Source: Pectobacterium punjabense
GTDB lineage: Bacteria; Pseudomonadota; Gammaproteobacteria; Enterobacterales; Enterobacteriaceae
NCBI RefSeq assembly: GCF_012427845.1
Contig: NZ_CP038498.1
Coordinates: 3,286,001-3,350,000 of the forward strand
DNA: 64,000 nt
Direction of reading: 5' to 3'
The notes beneath the pieces were generated by a model, which had not been told where the DNA came from, ran no database searches, and saw only the letters and a list, made by a program, of their open reading frames with translations. The translations under genes were made by a program, and so were the position numbers. Shown here piece after piece: positions 59,870 to 64,000 of the stretch. Numbering within the stretch: the stretch's first letter is position 1; each line of letters opens with the position of its first letter.

Positions 59870-59958
59870 CTCGCCAAAAGAACAAGTTACACAATCGGGT
59901 GTCGGCATATGTATTCACCAGCTATCCATTTATCACTTAATCAGGGGGAATCTGAAAC

Positions 59959-61359
59959 ATGATGAATCCCGCCTCCGTTCGCTGGCAGCTCTGGATTGTT
60001 GCCTTTGGCTTTTTTATGCAGACGCTGGATACCACTATCGTGAATACCGCGCTGCCTTCAATGGCGGCGAGTCTGAATGAAAGCCCGTTGCATATGCATT
60101 CGGTGATTGTTTCCTATGTGCTGACCGTCGCAGTGATGCTGCCCGCCAGCGGCTGGCTGGCGGATCGTATCGGCGTGAAGAACATCTTTTTTGCCGCAAT
60201 TCTGCTGTTTACACTGGGGTCGCTGCTGTGCGCCCGTTCGGAAACATTAGATGAGCTGCTGCTCTCCCGCGTGATTCAGGGCATTGGCGGCGCGATGATG
60301 GTGCCGGTAGGACGTCTGACGGTGATGAAGATCGTCCCGCGCGATCAATATATGGCGGCAATGACCTTCGTGACGCTGCCCGGCCAGATCGGCCCATTAC
60401 TGGGGCCCGCGCTCGGCGGTTTTCTGGTGGAATACGCCAGTTGGCACTGGATTTTCCTTATCAACCTGCCGGTTGGCATCATCGGCGCGCTGGCAACCTG
60501 GTTTCTGATGCCCAACTACACCATGCAAACTCAGCGCTTTGATATCAGCGGTTTCGTTTGGCTTGCCGTCGGTATGGCGACGCTGACGCTAGCGTTGGAC
60601 GGTAACCGTAGTCTCGGCATTCCGCCGATTGCCATTTTTGCGCTGATTGCCATCGGGCTTATCGCACTATTGAGCTACTGGCTGCACGCCCGTCATAACG
60701 AACGGGCGCTGTTCAATCTGCGTTTGTTCGACACCCATACTTTTTCTATCGGCCTGACCGGCGGGCTGCTGGCTCGCATCGGCAGCGGTATGTTACCGTT
60801 TATGACGCCGCTATTTTTGCAGTTGGGAATGGGGTTTTCTCCGTTCCATGCGGGGTTGATGATGGTGCCAATGGTACTGGGTAGCATGGGGATAAAACGC
60901 GTCGTGGTGCAGATCGTCAATCGGTTCGGCTACCGCAACGTGCTGGTCGCCTCGACGTTATTGCTGGCGCTGGTCACGGCGCTGTTTGCGCTGGTCGCAC
61001 TGATGCAATGGATCTGGATGATCCCGGTGGTGCTGTTCTTCCTCGGTACGGTAAATGCCATTCGCTTTTCCACCATGAACACGCTGACGCTGAAAGATCT
61101 GCCTGATTCCCTCGCCAGCGGCGGCAATAGCCTGCTGTCGATGACCATGCAGCTCTCCACCAGCCTGGGGGTAAGCATCGCGGGTATTCTCTTAGGCATG
61201 TTTTCTCAACCGCACATCGCCGCAGAAAGTGGGACAACCCACACGGTATTTCTCTACACCTATCTCAGCATGGTCGTCATCATCGCGCTGCCAGCGTTGA
61301 TTTTTAATCGTGTCCCACCTGACACCGTAAAACAGTCAACGCTACCGCGTAAATCGTGA
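59959..61359 (+). CDS. mdtD: Putative multidrug transporter MdtD (MFS, DHA2 type)
   Basis: 466 residues, about 14 membrane segments. [20 protein letters not shown] (motif D1), [11 protein letters not shown] (motif A) and [17 protein letters not shown] (motif B) identify a drug-proton antiporter of the DHA2 group. In E. coli it is in the mdtABCD-baeSR operon but is not needed for MdtABC efflux. baeS follows after 7 bases. Confidence 0.93.
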   Translation: MMNPASVRWQLWIVAFGFFMQTLDTTIVNTALPSMAASLNESPLHMHSVIVSYVLTVAVMLPASGWLADRIGVKNIFFAAILLFTLGSLLCARSETLDELLLSRVIQGIGGAMMVPVGRLTVMKIVPRDQYMAAMTFVTLPGQIGPLLGPALGGFLVEYASWHWIFLINLPVGIIGALATWFLMPNYTMQTQRFDISGFVWLAVGMATLTLALDGNRSLGIPPIAIFALIAIGLIALLSYWLHARHNERALFNLRLFDTHTFSIGLTGGLLARIGSGMLPFMTPLFLQLGMGFSPFHAGLMMVPMVLGSMGIKRVVVQIVNRFGYRNVLVASTLLLALVTALFALVALMQWIWMIPVVLFFLGTVNAIRFSTMNTLTLKDLPDSLASGGNSLLSMTMQLSTSLGVSIAGILLGMFSQPHIAAESGTTHTVFLYTYLSMVVIIALPALIFNRVPPDTVKQSTLPRKS

Positions 61360-61366
61360 GGTCGTT

Positions 61367-62734
61367 ATGAAATTCGGAATCACCGCCAAACTGTTTCTCG
61401 CGATTTTCGCCACCTGCATGCTGGTGCTGGTAACCATGCACTGGGGTGTGCGTGTTAGTTTTGAACGCGGCTTTATCGACTACATTAAGCGCGGCAATGA
61501 ACAGCGGGTTATGCAGCTGCGCGATGCGCTGGCAGAGCAATATCAGTTGCACGGCGATTGGTCATTCCTGCGCAATAATGAGCGTCTGGTGTTCAAGATG
61601 CTGCATTCTGTGGATCAGAACAGCGACACCGACAACAGCATGCAGGGATGGCGGGTGCGTCTTTGGGTACTGGATAACAGTAAACGCAAACTGTTCGGAT
61701 CGCCGGCACCTATACCCAATGAAGGCACCTGGCAGCCCATTCAGGTACAGAACCAGACCGTCGGCTGGATTGTCGCCTCCCCCGTTGAACGCCTGACCCG
61801 TAACGCCGACATCAGTTTCGATCAACAGCAACAACGCACCAGTTGGCTGATTGTGGCGCTATCGATGTTGCTGGCTATCATCGCCGCCTGGCTGACTGCA
61901 CGTGGCCTCCTCGCCCCCGTCAAGCGACTGGTCAACGGCATGCACAGTTTAGCGTCAGGAGATTTCAGCACCCGCGTGACGGCAAGCTCGCACGATGAGC
62001 TGGGCAGGCTGGCACAGGATTTCAATCAGCTTGCCAACACGCTGGAAAAAAATGAACAGTCTCGCCGCGCGTTTATGGCTGATGTATCCCACGAGCTGCG
62101 CACGCCGCTGGCAGTGCTACGCGGTGAATTGGAAGCCTTGCAGGATGGTGTACGCAAGCCCGACGCGCACTCTCTGCATTCGCTTCAGTCGGAAGTCGCA
62201 ACGCTCACCAAACTGGTAGACGATCTGCACCAGCTCACCTTGTCCGATCGCGGGGCGCTGGCCTACCGCAAAACGTCCGTAGACGTTGTGCAAACCCTGC
62301 ATATTGCTATCGCTGCATTTCATGCACGTTTCCAAAAAAAGCAGATCGCGCTCACCACCGATTTACCCGATCAGGCTGGCGTTTTTGGTGACTCAGATCG
62401 GTTAAGTCAGTTATTTAATAATTTGCTGGAAAATAGCCTGCGCTATACCGATGAACAGGGCCAATTGACCATTTCACTGGTTCAGCGACATAAGTGCTGG
62501 GCTATTATCTGGCAGGACAGCGCCCCTGGCGTAACCGATGAGCAGCTCATACTGATTTTCGAGCGTTTCTATCGGGCGGAAAGCTCGCGCAACCGCGCCA
62601 GCGGTGGAGCAGGTCTGGGGCTGGCTATCTGCAATAATATCGTTGAGGCACATAGCGGACGGCTGTATGCTGAACATTCGCCATTAGGGGGAGTGATGAT
62701 TACCATCGAGCTTCCATCGCACGTTCCTGATTAA
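61367..62734 (+). CDS. baeS: Sensor histidine kinase BaeS
   Basis: 455 residues. Membrane segments at about 8-28 and 155-178 surround a periplasmic sensor. Then a HAMP region (ARGLLAPVKRLVNGMHSLAS), the phospho-accepting His242 in DVSHELRTPLAVLRG, and an ATPase domain with N-box NNLLENSLRYTDE and GGAGLGLAICNNIVEAH. Senses envelope stress (indole, flavonoids, tannins in E. coli) and phosphorylates BaeR. Confidence 0.95.
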   Translation: MKFGITAKLFLAIFATCMLVLVTMHWGVRVSFERGFIDYIKRGNEQRVMQLRDALAEQYQLHGDWSFLRNNERLVFKMLHSVDQNSDTDNSMQGWRVRLWVLDNSKRKLFGSPAPIPNEGTWQPIQVQNQTVGWIVASPVERLTRNADISFDQQQQRTSWLIVALSMLLAIIAAWLTARGLLAPVKRLVNGMHSLASGDFSTRVTASSHDELGRLAQDFNQLANTLEKNEQSRRAFMADVSHELRTPLAVLRGELEALQDGVRKPDAHSLHSLQSEVATLTKLVDDLHQLTLSDRGALAYRKTSVDVVQTLHIAIAAFHARFQKKQIALTTDLPDQAGVFGDSDRLSQLFNNLLENSLRYTDEQGQLTISLVQRHKCWAIIWQDSAPGVTDEQLILIFERFYRAESSRNRASGGAGLGLAICNNIVEAHSGRLYAEHSPLGGVMITIELPSHVPD

Positions 62735-62770
62735 ACGCCACGCTAAGCGAAACTGAAGATAAACAGAGCC

Positions 62771-63499
62771 ATGACAACCGCACCCGATTTCGCTATGACG
62801 TCACCCATTTTGATCGTCGAAGATGAGCCCAAGTTGGGGCAACTGCTGGTAGATTACCTTCAGGCCGCAGACTATGCCACGCACTGGCTGCCAAATGGCA
62901 ATGACGTCGTTGAGTGGGTGCGACAGCATTCTCCTTCACTCATTCTGCTGGATTTAATGCTGCCGGGCTGTGACGGCCTGACCCTCTGTCGCACCATCCG
63001 TCAGTTTTCCAACGTGCCAATTATCATGGTCACCGCCCGCAGTGAAGAGATCGACCGCCTGCTGGGGCTGGAAATTGGTGCTGATGACTATATTTGTAAG
63101 CCTTTCAGCCCGCGTGAAGTCGTCGTGCGTGTCAGAACGCTACTGCGCCGCTGCGGCTGGCAGAACGACGGCCTGAAAGCCGCAGAGAAAAGCGAAACAG
63201 CGCTGTTGATTGATAAAAGCGGCTTTCAGGCCAGCTATCTGGGGCAGAACCTTGACCTGACGCCCGCGGAGTTTCGTCTGCTCAAGACCCTCTCCACTGA
63301 ACCGGGTAAAGTGTTTTCACGCGAGGCGCTGCTGGATAAGCTTTACGACGATTATCGTGTCGTGACCGATCGCACCATCGATAGTCACATCAAAAACCTA
63401 CGCCGCAAACTAGAACAGCTGGATGAAGAAACCTCATTTATCCGCACGGTGTACGGCATCGGCTATCGCTGGGAAGCCGCCCCCTGCAATGAGGTATAA
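62771..63499 (+). CDS. baeR: Response regulator BaeR (OmpR family)
   Basis: 242 residues. Receiver domain with [18 protein letters not shown], phospho-acceptor Asp61 in [10 protein letters not shown] and [10 protein letters not shown]; winged-helix domain with [20 protein letters not shown] and [18 protein letters not shown]. Activates mdtABCD and spy-type genes. ATG 62771 is used by comparison with E. coli BaeR; ATG 62795 is also possible. Confidence 0.95.
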   Translation: MTTAPDFAMTSPILIVEDEPKLGQLLVDYLQAADYATHWLPNGNDVVEWVRQHSPSLILLDLMLPGCDGLTLCRTIRQFSNVPIIMVTARSEEIDRLLGLEIGADDYICKPFSPREVVVRVRTLLRRCGWQNDGLKAAEKSETALLIDKSGFQASYLGQNLDLTPAEFRLLKTLSTEPGKVFSREALLDKLYDDYRVVTDRTIDSHIKNLRRKLEQLDEETSFIRTVYGIGYRWEAAPCNEV

Positions 63500-63520
63500 A
63501 TCCAACCGTCTTATGATGTT

Positions 63521-64000
63521 ATGGAGCCTAATTTGAACGGACCCGATCCTGATAACCGCCACCCGATGGCCGGTTTCCCCCAAGTGTGTTTTATCAAGAA
63601 TATTGTCGCCAACCCGAATATTAACATTGGCGACTACACCTATTATGACGATCCCGACGGCGCGGAAAATTTCGAAAAAAATGTGCTTTATCACTATCCG
63701 TTCATCGGCGATAAATTAATCATCGGTAAGTTCTGCGCTATTGCGCGTGGTGCAAAATTTATCATGAACGGGGCTAATCATCGGCTTTCCGGCCTGTCGA
63801 CTTATCCATTCCAGATTTTTGGCAACGGTTGGGAAAAAGTAACACCTAAACCAGAAGATTTACCTTACAAAGGCGACACCGTGATCGGCAATGATGTCTG
63901 GATTGGCTATGATGCGCTGATCATGCCCGGTGTTCATATCGGAAATGGTGCCATTATTGCCTCACGCGCCGTGGTCACCGCCGATGTGCCTGCCTATACG
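63521..64000 (+). CDS. Vat-family xenobiotic (streptogramin A-type) O-acetyltransferase, partial at the window end
   Basis: 160 codons to the window edge, open. From ATG 63521 the protein reads [20 protein letters not shown]; a TTG at 63533 has GGAG six bases upstream and may be the true start. Left-handed beta-helix acetyltransferase: [32 protein letters not shown] with the catalytic His87 next (NH), [12 protein letters not shown], and hexapeptide repeats [20 protein letters not shown]. Family members acetylate streptogramin A or other hydroxyl compounds using acetyl-CoA. Just downstream of baeR; BaeR control is possible but unproven. Confidence 0.88.
   Translation, partial: MEPNLNGPDPDNRHPMAGFPQVCFIKNIVANPNINIGDYTYYDDPDGAENFEKNVLYHYPFIGDKLIIGKFCAIARGAKFIMNGANHRLSGLSTYPFQIFGNGWEKVTPKPEDLPYKGDTVIGNDVWIGYDALIMPGVHIGNGAIIASRAVVTADVPAYT

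Overview
The window is chromosomal DNA of a soft-rot enterobacterium, most likely Pectobacterium. This rests on gene content and protein similarity recalled from memory, not on a database search. Most proteins are close enterobacterial orthologues (Arn, MurQP, SdaCB, GalTK, NupC, MdtABCD-BaeSR). The 36.9-48.6 kb block is the galactan (rhamnogalacturonan side chain) utilisation locus described in Dickeya dadantii as gan, which fits a plant cell-wall degrader. ERIC-like repeats are scattered between genes. I see no rRNA, tRNA, prophage, intact insertion sequence or CRISPR array.

Layout. 0-2.8 kb: arnC (partial) and arnB of the lipid A aminoarabinose operon, plus ugd, with a consensus PmrA box before arnB. 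3.2-6.7 kb: murR divergent from murQ-murP (N-acetylmuramic acid recycling). 7-9.7 kb: a membrane diguanylate cyclase, folD and ybcJ. 9.8-15.4 kb: cysS, a DoxX-like gene, ppiB, lpxH and purEK. 15.9-18.6 kb: serine uptake and deamination (sdaC, sdaB). 18.7-20.8 kb: a small AT-rich accessory patch with an XRE regulator, an unknown 153-residue protein and a secreted DUF4879 protein. 20.9-29.3 kb: large-subunit pstCAB divergent from ppk-ppx (phosphate and polyphosphate). 29.7-34.1 kb: a YjfB-like small protein, yfgG, ohr/ohrR, mgtE and hicAB. 34.2-48.6 kb: galTK, galR, ganL, ganK and ganEFGAB. 48.7-51.9 kb: an orphan EIIB domain, an aldo/keto reductase and nupC. 52.3-63.5 kb: mdtABC, mdtD, baeS and baeR. 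The window ends inside a Vat-type xenobiotic acetyltransferase gene.

How the genes fit together. GanA cuts galactan in the periplasm after passage through the GanL porin. GanEFG with the GanK ATPase imports the oligomers, GanB releases galactose, and GalK and GalT start the Leloir pathway (galE is not in the window). GalR-type operators lie in front of galT, ganL and the ganK/ganE divergent region, so one repressor probably coordinates the set, with CRP. PstCAB and Ppk/Ppx form a phosphate uptake and storage neighbourhood.

The least explained structure is non-coding. A mosaic repeat with a conserved start motif and a hairpin whose stem changes by compensation occurs at about 39.8, 49.2 and 59.8 kb. 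The last copy has perfect 16-bp terminal inverted repeats and sits between mdtC and mdtD. Other points of note are the long hicA-hicB spacer, the orphan EIIB and the AT-rich accessory patch.
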